This document shows, in pieces, positions 9,195 to 19,575 of a DNA stretch of 25,725 nucleotides. Position 1 is the stretch's first letter. Each line of letters begins with the position of its first letter. A program made the position numbers and the translations under genes. The notes beneath the pieces were generated by a model that saw nothing but the letters and a program-made list of their open reading frames with translations, had not been told where the DNA came from and did not search any database. The DNA lies in the NCBI GenBank assembly GCA_011763485.2, contig JAANSK020147789.1, positions 1 through 25,725 on the forward strand. The letters are read 5' to 3'. The stretch is from Isoetes engelmannii. Lineage: Eukaryota > Streptophyta > Lycopodiopsida > Isoetales > Isoetaceae.

Positions 9195-9562
9195 TGCAAA
9201 CCTGCCCCTCTTATGAACAAATTAGAGCACGATACCCGTAGTTAGCAATCCCGGGATAGGCACTCCATCTCTTGCTCAACACTGAAGTGGTAGGAACTCT
9301 TGGGTCATATCTTCAGGAGGTTCTCGACGAACGCCATTGGCTCTGTCCCTCTTCCCTCTGAGGTTCTCCACTTTGATTACTCAGCTTAGGGTGACACCCC
9401 TCTGTTTTGTATACCAGCTAGCGCATTGCCGCCACGGTTTTTCCCCAGGTGTGTTTTTTCACCCTGGCCGTAATACGCTTGTTGTTTGGCTTGTACAGGT
9501 CCCATAGGCCAATTGGCCTCCGTGGACGATAAAAATTTCATTCATTCATTCAATGATTCATT
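9195..9562 (+). mobile_element. LINE/SINE 3' end (copy 2) with ATTC tail
   Basis: This segment is visibly richer in GC than its surroundings and ends GGCTTGTACAGG...GTGGACGATAAAA, then an (ATTC)n tail at about 9536-9562. The last ~58 bases match copy 1 at 2860-2917. The terminal part contains GGCCAATTGGCC flanked by GTCC and GGAC, which could fold as a 3'-terminal hairpin. A shared 3' end, a simple repeat tail and length differing at the 5' side indicate a non-LTR retroposon. No tRNA-type A/B box was recognised, so a LINE 3' UTR is favoured over a SINE. The 5' border is approximate. Confidence 0.55.
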
Positions 9563-9566
9563 CTAA

Positions 9567-10148
9567 ACGACACTATATATTCGAATAGTTCACCAACTTA
9601 TCAAATGGTGAACCAACATCAAGATGATTAGGCATAATATTGAGGAGGTCTTTGGCCGAGTCTTTGCCCAAATCACAAGTAAAAAGACATCTTTTTGGAA
9701 TGCTTGAATAAGTTCTTTCTCAATCCACATGGATACCTTTCCATATGTTCCCTCGTAGCAGTTATGCTTCCTGAATTCTGGCTCTGCAACTTTGAATTTG
9801 ATGACATGAATCTAGATAAAGCAAGTCATGAAAGAAAAAAGGATATCTAGAAAGCAGACGACACTATATATTCGAATAGTTCACCAACTTATCAAATGGT
9901 GAACCAACATCAAGATGATTAGGCATAATATTGAGGAGGTCTTTGGCCGAGTCTTTGCCCAAATCACAAGTAAAAAGACATCTTTTTGGAATGCTTGAAT
10001 AAGTTCTTTCTCAATCCACATGGATACCTTTCCATATGTTCCCTCGTAGCAGTTATGCTTCCTGAATTCTGGCTCTGCAACTTTGAATTTGATGACATGA
10101 ATCTAGATAAAGCAAGTCATGAAAGAAAAAAGGATATCTAGAAAGCAG
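9567..10148. repeat. Perfect 291-bp tandem duplication
   Basis: Units 9567-9857 and 9858-10148 both start ACGACACTATATATTCG and end AAAGCAG. Reading them side by side I see no difference. On the minus strand each unit has an open frame of about 60 codons after a TCTAG (IHVIKFKVAEPEFR...), which I do not recognise. The first unit starts five bases after the ATTC tail of the retroposon. The identity means a recent event or an assembly artefact. Confidence 0.95.
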
Positions 10149-13100
10149 TTCATCTTTTTACTAATCTAAACATAAGGTTGTGTATTGACAATATCCAAAA
10201 AATTCTAACCACCAAAAAACAACTAATATGGAAGCAATAAGAAGAGACAAAACACTAAATTAGGTAATATTGTAAGCCACGATTGTGTGCCTTCCTACTC
10301 CATGTCAAATAAAGTCAGCACCAAGTATCTCGTTTGGACATGCTAGCATGAGTAGTTTAATTGGTAGGATTTGCTAATTTTTGCTGGTTGCTATGTTAGT
10401 CCACAATAAAGAATAGGTATATTTCTGCTAAATATTGAGTTCTACAAACTAGAAAGATTCCACATGCTACAAGAACTATACTTGTAAAGTTTGGCCTATC
10501 TAAAGATGGTGAACTTAACGCTTTGGCTTCTTGAAAGAAAGAGTTGCCATGCATTTATTCTATGGGGTTTGTTTTCTCTCTCATGATGAACAAAATTTCC
10601 ATGTTATATTTCCTTAGCAAAAACACTGGCAACTTGCTTCATCACTAGTTCCCGCAACTTGCTTTCAATTTTAACTACGTAATCTTAGAAAGGCATGCTG
10701 ATGATTTTATCCATATGTTACGAGCTATGATCAATGTTCCTTGCCAATATAGATTCAACATTAAATTCCATCCAGCCTCATCGAAGCCTACATCAAGTTC
10801 CAAATAATAGCCATAGAAATCAAAAGAATCTTAGCTTAAATCGCTCCAAAAATTAGATTTTCATTGTAACTGTTATGTCACAACCCTAATTGTGCAAAAG
10901 TTAAGCCCAAAGAGTTTAGAAGTTCTGGCCACAATGATATCGCAAGAACCCTATTTGAAGCCACGATGCAACGTAGCAATGCAGCAATGCAATAATGCAG
11001 CCTAAATACCATATGCACCATCAATCTATGATTTATAGTGATATAATTATAACATATAAACCACAAACCTAACATATGGCAACAACCAAAAACCATAGTG
11101 GCATTATCCATAAATCATAGTAGCATTACTTTAGCATGCACTAGAATAGAAATCTGCACGACAATTTCTTACTCAAAGAGAATGCACTTTTTGTACATAG
11201 ACAAAGTTGCCTGGCTTGTTTTTTAAAACTTCTATTCTCTATAACTGTTATGCCAAACATCTTCATCGGCCCATTACTTCTTTGAACAGCACTTAATTAG
11301 CCCTCATGTCTCAAATTACATAAACTCTCGGAGGTCTATACTGCCACCATAGACAATTATAAAATATTGTGCTTATTAGAGTTAGCATGAAATGACTATA
11401 GCTTCAAAAAAAGATCATATAGTTAAATTGACTTTCCAATTAAATTATGATGCCAAATCCGTGGCTATACTTCTTTCTAGAGAAATTCAATATAATAAAA
11501 GGCTAGTGTTGGCTTCAACCCTATGCAAACAATATAGGAGACCAATAATCAGTCCAGCCACATTGATTATACACACTTGATCCTAATGAACTTTCATCAG
11601 CTCATGTTGGATAGATTATAAACCTTCCCCTGAAGTTCAACCCTCTTTCGGGGACAGAGATGGAAGATCAATCAAAATACAATGCAAGCGTAAAACAGTA
11701 ACTGATAAAGAAGGCAAATGCATGGTGCAAATAATATATCGTCAGAGGAACAATGTTCCACCCTAGAAGGCAATGCAATAAGTCATGTGAACATTTTTTT
11801 TATCTTTATGTTTTGCAATGCCCTTTTATATTTGATATTGTGCACTTCTTTTCTTCTTTCTAACAAGATACAAACGTACCAATCAAAGCCTCCCACAATC
11901 ATAAATCATTAGACTTGTGTCCTCTAGTAAATAAATGACCTTAAACTTCTCCATGCAGAGAAAACGTAAAAATGCAAGACCAGATTTTTAAGATACTATC
12001 AACGCAGATCTCTCTTTGAAATAAGATGTTACGGCTCAAACTTCCTTTCAATACTAAAGCCACAAAACATTTAGCTAGCAAAAAGATCATGAAGATTTGC
12101 TCACCTTTTGCAAACACAATTCAGATTTAATGCAGCAATATACTTGCATCTGCAGGGATAAATATCAATGAAGTATTGCTAAAATGACCCCCAATGCAAG
12201 TGCACAATGCAAGATGCAAGCATACCCATTGCAATTTATTCAAGCTAGAGCATACCTTTATAGAATGGACGTTAATGCAAACTCATATATTCATGCTTCA
12301 TCGCAAACATAGTTGAAACGAGTTTGTCTGCCCATTGTGAGCACAGAGCCTAATCATTATAGGATGACAGATTCCTTTGTTGCATTCTTAAGAAGAGATT
12401 CCGACCATCCTCTGCCGACCATCCCATACATTTTCATATGAAGGTTTCTGAAACCTATATATACCATCCATATCCATTTCTTGTGCTATGGCCATGAATC
12501 AACTCAATGGTTGCACAGGCAGATATATATGGTTGCACAGGCAGATATATGACAGCATCTCAATGAGCAGTGAACATTTGATTAGATAGATGTCTTAGAT
12601 AGCTTCTAGTTTCTTTGATAGACCCATGCTGTTGTAAATAATGTGAACCTCTGTAGTGAGTACTTCATCTCAAGTCTAATAACGACTATAAATTCCTTGT
12701 TTCCAATCCATTTAACCACAAACCCTGGCCCCATCCCAAACCACACAATTGGACTTACACCAATAATAACCTTTTTGAAGAAGGATAAAACTTGTGATAG
12801 GTCTGACCATGGCATTTGTCATCACCACTGTATCGTATCTGCCCTCAACTTCCAAGTTTGTCCACGGAAAGGAAAAGGCCAGAGAACGCCACATTTAGCA
12901 AAACCACACTCTATTCGTCGCATGGATCAACAGCAGCTGACATTACTGATAATTACTCAGAGGAACACAACAGCATAATGGCCGAGTGGCAGACACAACT
13001 TTAGCATGGTCATTCTTGGTGTCTATATTTCAATCACACACTGTAGTACTTCAGATTTAATTCGACCAGCCTTTGAACTTCAAGGGTCCACAGGATTATG

Positions 13101-13582
13101 CACCGAAGGCAGTTCCTGCGGAAATTCTAAGTTGTATTATCTGTTCTAAGCAGACCTGGATATCATGAATAGTATGGCAAGGAGTGGTTGACTTTCAAAG
13201 TTCCTGACACATTTTTCAAAGGAGGAGCTCATAACCAGTGAAGGTGCATAACCATGGGACACATGCACTTGCTAAGAAACTTTATGAAAATACAATGACA
13301 CGTAGGCCAACACAGCAAGCAGCCCTGGTAAGACGTGAAAACACTCGATCCCATCTTCTTTGTTCTTTTTGTTAAGCAAATGCACAAAATTTAGTTTATG
13401 AACTGCCATAAATAATGCTCTCTTCCTCTAGACGATAAAGCTCAATGATAAAGCAATTTTCTATTATGTCTTGCCTTTTACTTACCATTTTTTCAAGTGT
13501 AATTGCGAGAGGTTTGTAGCTAATAAAGGGAAGGATCCTGAAGATGTAAACAAATACCCTGATAATATATGCTGGTTTGGTA
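10149..13582. other. Long region without a recognised gene
   Basis: No coding region could be supported on either strand. Minus-strand frames at 12606-12815 and 12712-12894 overlap and look slightly protein-like (GVSPIVWFGMGPGFVVKW), but there is no family match and no good exon borders. Minus frame 10878-11111 and plus frame 11392-11580 look random. The region may be intron, UTR or old transposon DNA. Confidence 0.5.
12507..12550. repeat. 22-bp tandem duplication
   Basis: Two adjacent copies of ATGGTTGCACAGGCAGATAT plus two bases (12507-12528, 12529-12550), identical as read. Confidence 0.9.
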
Positions 13583-13899
13583 AGAAATTTCATGACTTCT
13601 TAGGAAACTACCAAGTTCCATGGCTCAAGTGACAAGAATGCTAATTAGAAGCAGAAAAAGAACTGATTTAGGCACAATAAGATAAAGTCGGATGCAAAGT
13701 ACTAAACTCTCATATTTGATAATCAAGTGAAAAGGCATGAAGCAGCTAACCTGGAGGGGAACTCAAATACTTCTCTCTAAGTCATGTATGGCCCGCAACC
13801 ACAAATGAATTCGATTCCTCAAAGGCGGGCATAACTTTTGAAACTCTGGAATTTCCATGAATTACCGTGACGCTAGATCAAATCTGATAATTCTAGGGC

Positions 13900-16386
13900 T
13901 CTCCACGTGCACAAGAATCCTAGCTGGCGGCAACGTGGACACTCTGAAATTGCTTCAAAGTGTCAACGGGTGTTTGTGCAAACGAGCAAAAAAATTCTAG
14001 TTTCAGACCAAAATGCTAGAACAAACGATTATCACAAAGATTTGCCAACTTTGGAAATGCCCCTTCTTCAACTTCTTCCAACGATGCAATATCACACCCT
14101 GTCAGTGACCTGCAAAATCGTCCAAGGTGTATAATAAGCACGCCACGTGTAGTCAAGATGCCAGCAACTATAAACAGAATCTACCTCAAAATATAAACAG
14201 AATCTAGTTTTGGCAGGTCAAGCAGTTATTCAATGCCGCATCTCCGATGTCCAATCTTTGCAGAGTTGGAAGACTGCCCTTACATGCCCAAGAAGACGGA
14301 ATATTTTTTAACAGCGGGCATTAATAAAACTGCAGCACTTCTAATTTCGGTAGTGTACCTTCCTTCATCTCCGGAAGTTTTTCGAGCTTTCTGCAATCGC
14401 CCACTCTTAGGGCAATTGAATGAGGGAAAGCCCCAATGCTTATCCCAAATTGCTCCTGCAAGTACCTCATTCCATCTCGATGTGATTTCAGTACTCTAAA
14501 TTCACCAAATGCTGCTGATATGTATCCTATTAATTTGCATCTCCATAATGCAATTGCTCCAAAGGCATGCTAATGTGTCCAAGGCTGGAGCATTGTCTGC
14601 CTGCCAGTTATGTGTTCACACCATGAATATTTATTACCAGATTGGATATGCCAGTTTTCATTGTTAGAGATGTTATATCTCTAACAATGAAAACTCGCAT
14701 ATCCAATCTGGTAATGGATCTTGATGGTGCGAACTTATAACTGGCAGGCAGACAAATACCATTATAACTTGTTTACCAGATTGGATATGCGAGTTTTCAT
14801 TGTTAGAGATGTTATATCAGACGTTATATCTAACAATGAAAACACCCATATCCAATCTGGTAGACTAGTTATAATAGTATTTATCACTCTTAAATCCTTC
14901 AATCTATTAATCCTTTCAACGGCTCTATGTTTGGGATAAATGAGTCTGTGCATAAGCTTTAAAGCTCGATAAATCCGCCTCTTTCACTTGCACTTGTTAT
15001 CACTTTTCTCTTCCCATACTCCAACACTTTCAGACTCTCAAGCTTAAGAATGTATGTGCTGGGAATGATTTGGCTCTACAGTTGGTCATAAGTAGAACTG
15101 CAAGTTGCCAAATTCCTGTAAACTATTTGGCAAAAAATCTACTTCAGATTCTGAGATATCCAACAGATAAAGACTTTTCTATTCTCCGAAGCGTTCAGCT
15201 ATAAAACTGATTCCTTTAGTATGTTTTGAACTCAAAACACACAATGACCTAAAACTGCTCAATCCTTCATGCGAAAATGTGGTGTGATATAAAGAACTCC
15301 CATCAAGTAACATCGTCCGCAAATGAGGTGCATTTGATATTTGAGATGCATTTGATACCTTCGGCACAATGTCAAATGACATCCACGAGACTCTATGGAT
15401 CTGCTCATGTTTTATATACTCATTGAATATATAGAATATGAGAATATAGAATATGTGATACCATACAACAATGTACACCTTATAAACGTGCTCATATTGT
15501 ACCATATCCTTCATATCGTTCCCAAACCCTGCATATATTGTGCGGTATATCATGTTCCCAACAAAATTCGTTTCTTCTCTTCTCAATCAGAAAGACTTAC
15601 TAATGCATTCAACATTATGTTTGTTGATCACTGGCATCCACTTCAGAAATCAGCCCTTCTCCCAACCAGCATTTCATCAAATCTTTAACGGTACGTTCTG
15701 CATCTTTAGAAAAAGTGCCAAGATATAAAAAGCACTTACTAATATTTGGCAATGTTCTATGCGGGTCATGTGCTTCATAGCTTACTTGCAGTGGTTGAAA
15801 TAATTCATTTTCATGATCCTCGCCAATGGGTTGATGCTTCCTTAATCTGTTCACTGCATCATCCCACTCTGTTTTATCTGTTTTGTTGCCATGCCCCTCC
15901 TAAGACTTTTAAGGCCAAGAGATATCGACTACATCTCATGCAACATTTCTCCTCCTAGAAATGTCCGAACAACTGCCAACTCTCATCTTCTGTCAATCCA
16001 TCTACTCGAACATAATGAGCTCTAAGTGTTCTCAATAATTCAATATCCCTAGTGGTGATCAAAATCTTGCTGGCGTGATGCCAACCTTCATTTATGCTAT
16101 CCGGCCTACACGATACTGTCACCTATTTGTCCCATACGTCAACCAAAATCAACAAGAAGTTCATTTCCCTTAGCACGTTGAATACTATTTTTGTCCTTTC
16201 CTGGACAAGTTGGAGTTGAAACTTTTTACTATAATGCGCGTCATCACAAACTTTTTGATAAACTCAATCTTGCATGCTTGTTAAACTAACATCCTTTTCC
16301 ACAATAATCATTAACAAACTCTGAAACTGAGATCTTATGCTGTCAAAATTGAACGATGATTGAGCAGCATGTGTCTTTCCAATACC
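13900..16386 (-). pseudogene. NLR resistance gene copy A, 5'-truncated pseudogene
   Basis: Read on the minus strand from 16386, the P-loop is cut: only GIGKTHAAQ remains. RNBS-A-like sequence follows, then kinase-2 LLILVDVW (16132-16155), a stop, RNBS-B KILITTRDIELLRT (about 16060), ESWQLF, a GLPL-like LLALKVLGG (about 15920) and RNBS-D CFLYLGTFSKD (about 15704-15738) within an open frame at 15615-15854. The LRR region follows: LRTML, LSSFRSLCVLSS (minus frame 15179-15586), a palindromic insertion at 14594-14888, and LRR-like pieces down to GCDIASLEEVEEGAFPKL near 14060. Many stops and shifts break it. NLRs are intracellular immune receptors: the NB-ARC domain binds ATP/ADP and the LRRs sense pathogen effects. 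The N-terminal domain is missing. Confidence 0.85.
14594..14888. repeat. Palindromic element pair in copy A
   Basis: The first palindrome (14594-14754, centre 14674) has arms of about 78 bases starting TGTCTGCCTGCCAGTTAT, with a core of ACCAGATTGGATATG and TTTTCATTGTTAGAGA around a GTTAT loop. The second (about 14755-14888, centre about 14816) has arms starting AAATACCATTATAACT with the same core. The arm order is X, X reversed, Y, Y reversed. It interrupts LRR coding sequence. Confidence 0.9.
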
Positions 16387-16414
16387 ACGGGTGCCCCGCC
16401 TTCTGGATCCCTCC

Positions 16415-16454
16415 AGCACGCATTACATCTTCTTAGCATGCATTACATCTTCTT
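16415..16454. repeat. 20-bp tandem duplication
   Basis: Two adjacent copies of AGCACGCATTACATCTTCTT, with one C/T difference, just outside the end of NLR block A. Confidence 0.9.
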
Positions 16455-17798
16455 AAATCTTCAACCGCTTCAAAACTAAGTAACTTTATGATGCTTATTC
16501 ACAACCAATTTGCTAAAAAGCTTTACCGTCTTAATAAGAACAGAAATCTTCAAAGTCCAAACCGCGATCTGCTGAGCAAAACAGGAATGCCTTATAGAAT
16601 AATTGTCTCTTTCCAAAAATCCTGACCTATCTTATGTCGTTCGGGCTTGAAAGTAATAAGAATTACTATACACTAATCATCTCTAAGAGTTTACCATCAG
16701 CTTGTCCTCTTTTTATAACAACGGGTTCCACAAATTTGAACTAAAACATGAATCTAATGACTACCAGGTTATCTTTTAAGGTATAAAAACTGTCACTTCA
16801 GAAATTTCATGGCTTCTTAGGAAACTACCAAGTTCCGTGTCTCAAGTGACAAGAATGCTAATTAGAAGCAGCAGAAGAACTGATTTAAGCACAATAAAAT
16901 AAACTTGGATGCAAAGTACTAAACTCACATATTTGATAATCAAGTGAAAAGGCACGAAGCAGCTAACCTGGAAGGAAACTCAAATACTTCTCTCTAATTC
17001 AAATATGGCCCACAACCACAAATGAATTCGATTCCTCAAAGGCAGGCATGACTTTTGAACAGCTGGAATTTCCACGTACCGTGACGCTAGATCAAATCTG
17101 GCGATTCTAGCGCTCTCCACGTGCACAAGAATCCTAGCTGGCGGCAACGTGGACACTCTGAAATTGCTTCAAAGCATCAGGGGGTGTTTGTGCAAACGTG
17201 CAAAAAAAATCTAGTTTCAGACCAAAATGCTAGAAGGAACGATTATCACAAAGATTTGCCAACTTTGGAAATGCCCCTTCTTCAACTTCTTCCAACGACG
17301 CAATATCACACCCTGTCAGTGACCTGCAAAATCGTCCAAGATGTATAATAAGCACGCCATGTGTAGTCAAGATGCCAGCAACTATAAACAGAATCTACCT
17401 CAAAATATAAACAGAATCTAGTTTTGGCAGGCCAGGCAGTTCTTGAATGCCGCATCTCCAAAGTCCAATCTCCGCAGATTTGGAAGACTGCTGCGCTTAC
17501 ATGCCCAAGAAGAAGGAATATTTTTTTAACAGTGGGCATTCATAAAACTCCAGCATTTCTAATTTCGGTAGTGCACCTTCCTCTCCGGAAGTTTTTCGAG
17601 CTTTCTGCAATCGCCCACTCTTTGGGCAATTGAATGAGGGAAAGCCCCAATGCTTATCCCAAATTGCTCCTACAAGTACCTCATTCCATCTCGATGTGAT
17701 TTCAGTACTCTAAATTCACCAAATGCTGCTGATATGTATATTATTAATTTGCATCCCCACAATGCAATCGTTCCAAAGGCATGCTAATGTGTCCAAAA

Positions 17799-18067
17799 GT
17801 TATGTGTTCACACCATGAATAGCTATTACCAGATTGGATATGCCAGTTTTCATTGTTAGAGATGTTATATCTCTAACAATGAAAACCCGCATATCCAATC
17901 TGGTAAACAAGTTATAATGGTATTTGTCTGCCTGCCAGTTATGTGTTGGCACCACAAAATCTATTACCAGATTGGATATGTGAGATTCCATTGTTAGAGA
18001 TGTTATATATCTAACAATGAAAACTCGCATATCCAATCTGGTAGACTAGTTATAATAGTATTTGTCA
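17799..18067. repeat. Palindromic element pair in copy B
   Basis: Two palindromes share the core ACCAGATTGGATATG...CATTGTTAGAGA, with centres near 17866 and 18004. The arm order is X, Y reversed, X, Y reversed, that is, two direct tandem copies of one foldback element of about 140 bp. The first X arm lacks its outer TGTCTGCCTGCC. The spacer at 17906-17963 is the reverse complement of the corresponding spacer in copy A (14716-14772). Confidence 0.9.
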
Positions 18068-19145
18068 CCCTTAAATCCTTTAAATCCTTCAATCTATTAA
18101 TCCTTTCAACGCCTCTATGTTTGGGATAAATGAGTCTATGCATAAAACCTTCAAGATTACCATGCTTTATATGTTTGTAGGCAAAGACTTCTCAGTCCTA
18201 CGGCAAATGACTAAATGCAACCTTTTCAAGCTTTTCAGCTCGATAAATCCGCCTCTTTCACTTGCATTTGTTATCACTTTTCTCTTCCCATACTCCAACA
18301 CTTTCAGACTCTCAAGCTTAAGAATGCATGAGCTGGGAATGATTGGGCTCTACAGTTGGTCATAAGTAGAACTGCAAGTTGCCCAATTCCTGTTAACTAT
18401 TTGGCAAGAATTCTACTTCAGATTCTGAGATATCCAACAGAACAAGACTTTGCTATTCTCCAAAGCTTTCAGCTATAAAACTGATTTCTTTAGTATGTTT
18501 TGAACTCAGCACACACAATGACCTAAAACTGCTCAATCCGTCATGCAAAAATGTGGTGTGATATAAAGAACTCCCATCAAATAACATCGTCCGCAAATAA
18601 GGTGCATTTAATATTTGAGATGCATTTGATACCTTTGGCACAATATCAAATGACATCCACGAGACTCTATGGATCTGTCATGTTTTATATACTCATTGAT
18701 ATAGAAAATGAGAATATAGAATATGAGATAGCATACAACATCGCGCACTTTATAAACGTGCTCATATTGTACATATCCTTCATATCGTTCCCAAACCCTG
18801 CATGTATTGTGCGGTATATCATGTTCCCAACAGAATTCGTTTCTTCTCTTCTCAATCAAAAAGACTTACTAATGCATTCAACATTATGTTTGTTGATCAT
18901 CGGCATCCACTTCAGAAATCAGCCCTTCCCCAACCAGCATTTCATCAAATCTTTAATGGTTATTTCTGCATCTTTAGAAAAACTGCCAAGATATAAAAAG
19001 CACTTACTAATACTTGGCAATGTTCTATGCGTGTCATGTGCTTCATAGCTGACTTGCAGTGGTTGAAATAATTCATTTTCATAATCCTTGCCAATGGGCC
19101 GATGCTTTCTTTATCTGTTCACTGCATCATCCCACTCTGTTTTAT

Positions 19146-19575
19146 CTGTTTTTGTTGCCATGGCCCTTCCTAAGACAATTTTAAGGCCAAAAGATATCGA
19201 CTACATCTCATGCAACATTTCTCCTCCTAGAAATGTCCGAAGAAGTGCCAACTCTCACCTTCTGTCAATCCATCTACTCGAACATAATGAGCTCTAAGTG
19301 TTCTCAATAATTCAATATTCCTAGTGGTAATCAAAATCTTGCTAGCGTGATGCCAACCTTCTGTTTTTGTTGCCATGGCCCTTCCTAAGACAATTTTAAG
19401 GCCAAAAGATATCGACTACATCTCATGCAACATTTCTCCTCCTAGAAATGTCCGAAGAAGTGCCAACTCTCACCTTCTGTCAATCCATCTACTCGAACAT
19501 AATGAGCTCTAAGTGTTCTCAATAATTCAATATTCCTAGTGGTAATCAAAATCTTGCTAGCGTGATGCCAACCTT
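19146..19575 (-). repeat. Perfect 215-bp tandem duplication in NLR copy B
   Basis: Units 19146-19360 and 19361-19575 both start CTGTTTTTGTTGCCATGGCC and end GATGCCAACCTT, and appear identical. The unit spans the NB-ARC segment from RNBS-B through the GLPL-like motif. 215 is not a multiple of three, so it shifts the frame. Copy A has only one unit, so this event followed the gene duplication. Confidence 0.95.

Larger units (their letters stand above)
13583..16386 (-). repeat. NLR tandem duplication block A
   Basis: Homologous along its length to block B (16800-19873). The left edge starts AGAAATTTCATG in both blocks. The right edge is the shared TCTTTCCAATACC in the P-loop codons, after which A diverges. 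Relative to B it lacks about 90 bp near 14956, lacks the 215-bp internal duplication, and has the inverted spacer described under the palindromes. Confidence 0.9.

Noticed and set aside
12606-12815. Possible transporter-permease fragment (PIVWFGMG on the minus strand)
   Set aside because: A faint resemblance to permease motifs, but too short, no other motif nearby and no exon borders.
15179-15586. 135-codon minus-strand frame as a separate gene
   Set aside because: It is the segment between RNBS-D and the first LRRs of NLR copy A; the matching part of copy B confirms this.
14594-18067. CRISPR-like array
   Set aside because: The repeats are long inverted arms of foldback elements, not short regularly spaced direct repeats, and the setting is plant nuclear DNA.
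18551-19048. 165-codon plus-strand frame
   Set aside because: Antisense to NLR copy B; the same strand in copy A is broken differently, so no coding constraint is seen.
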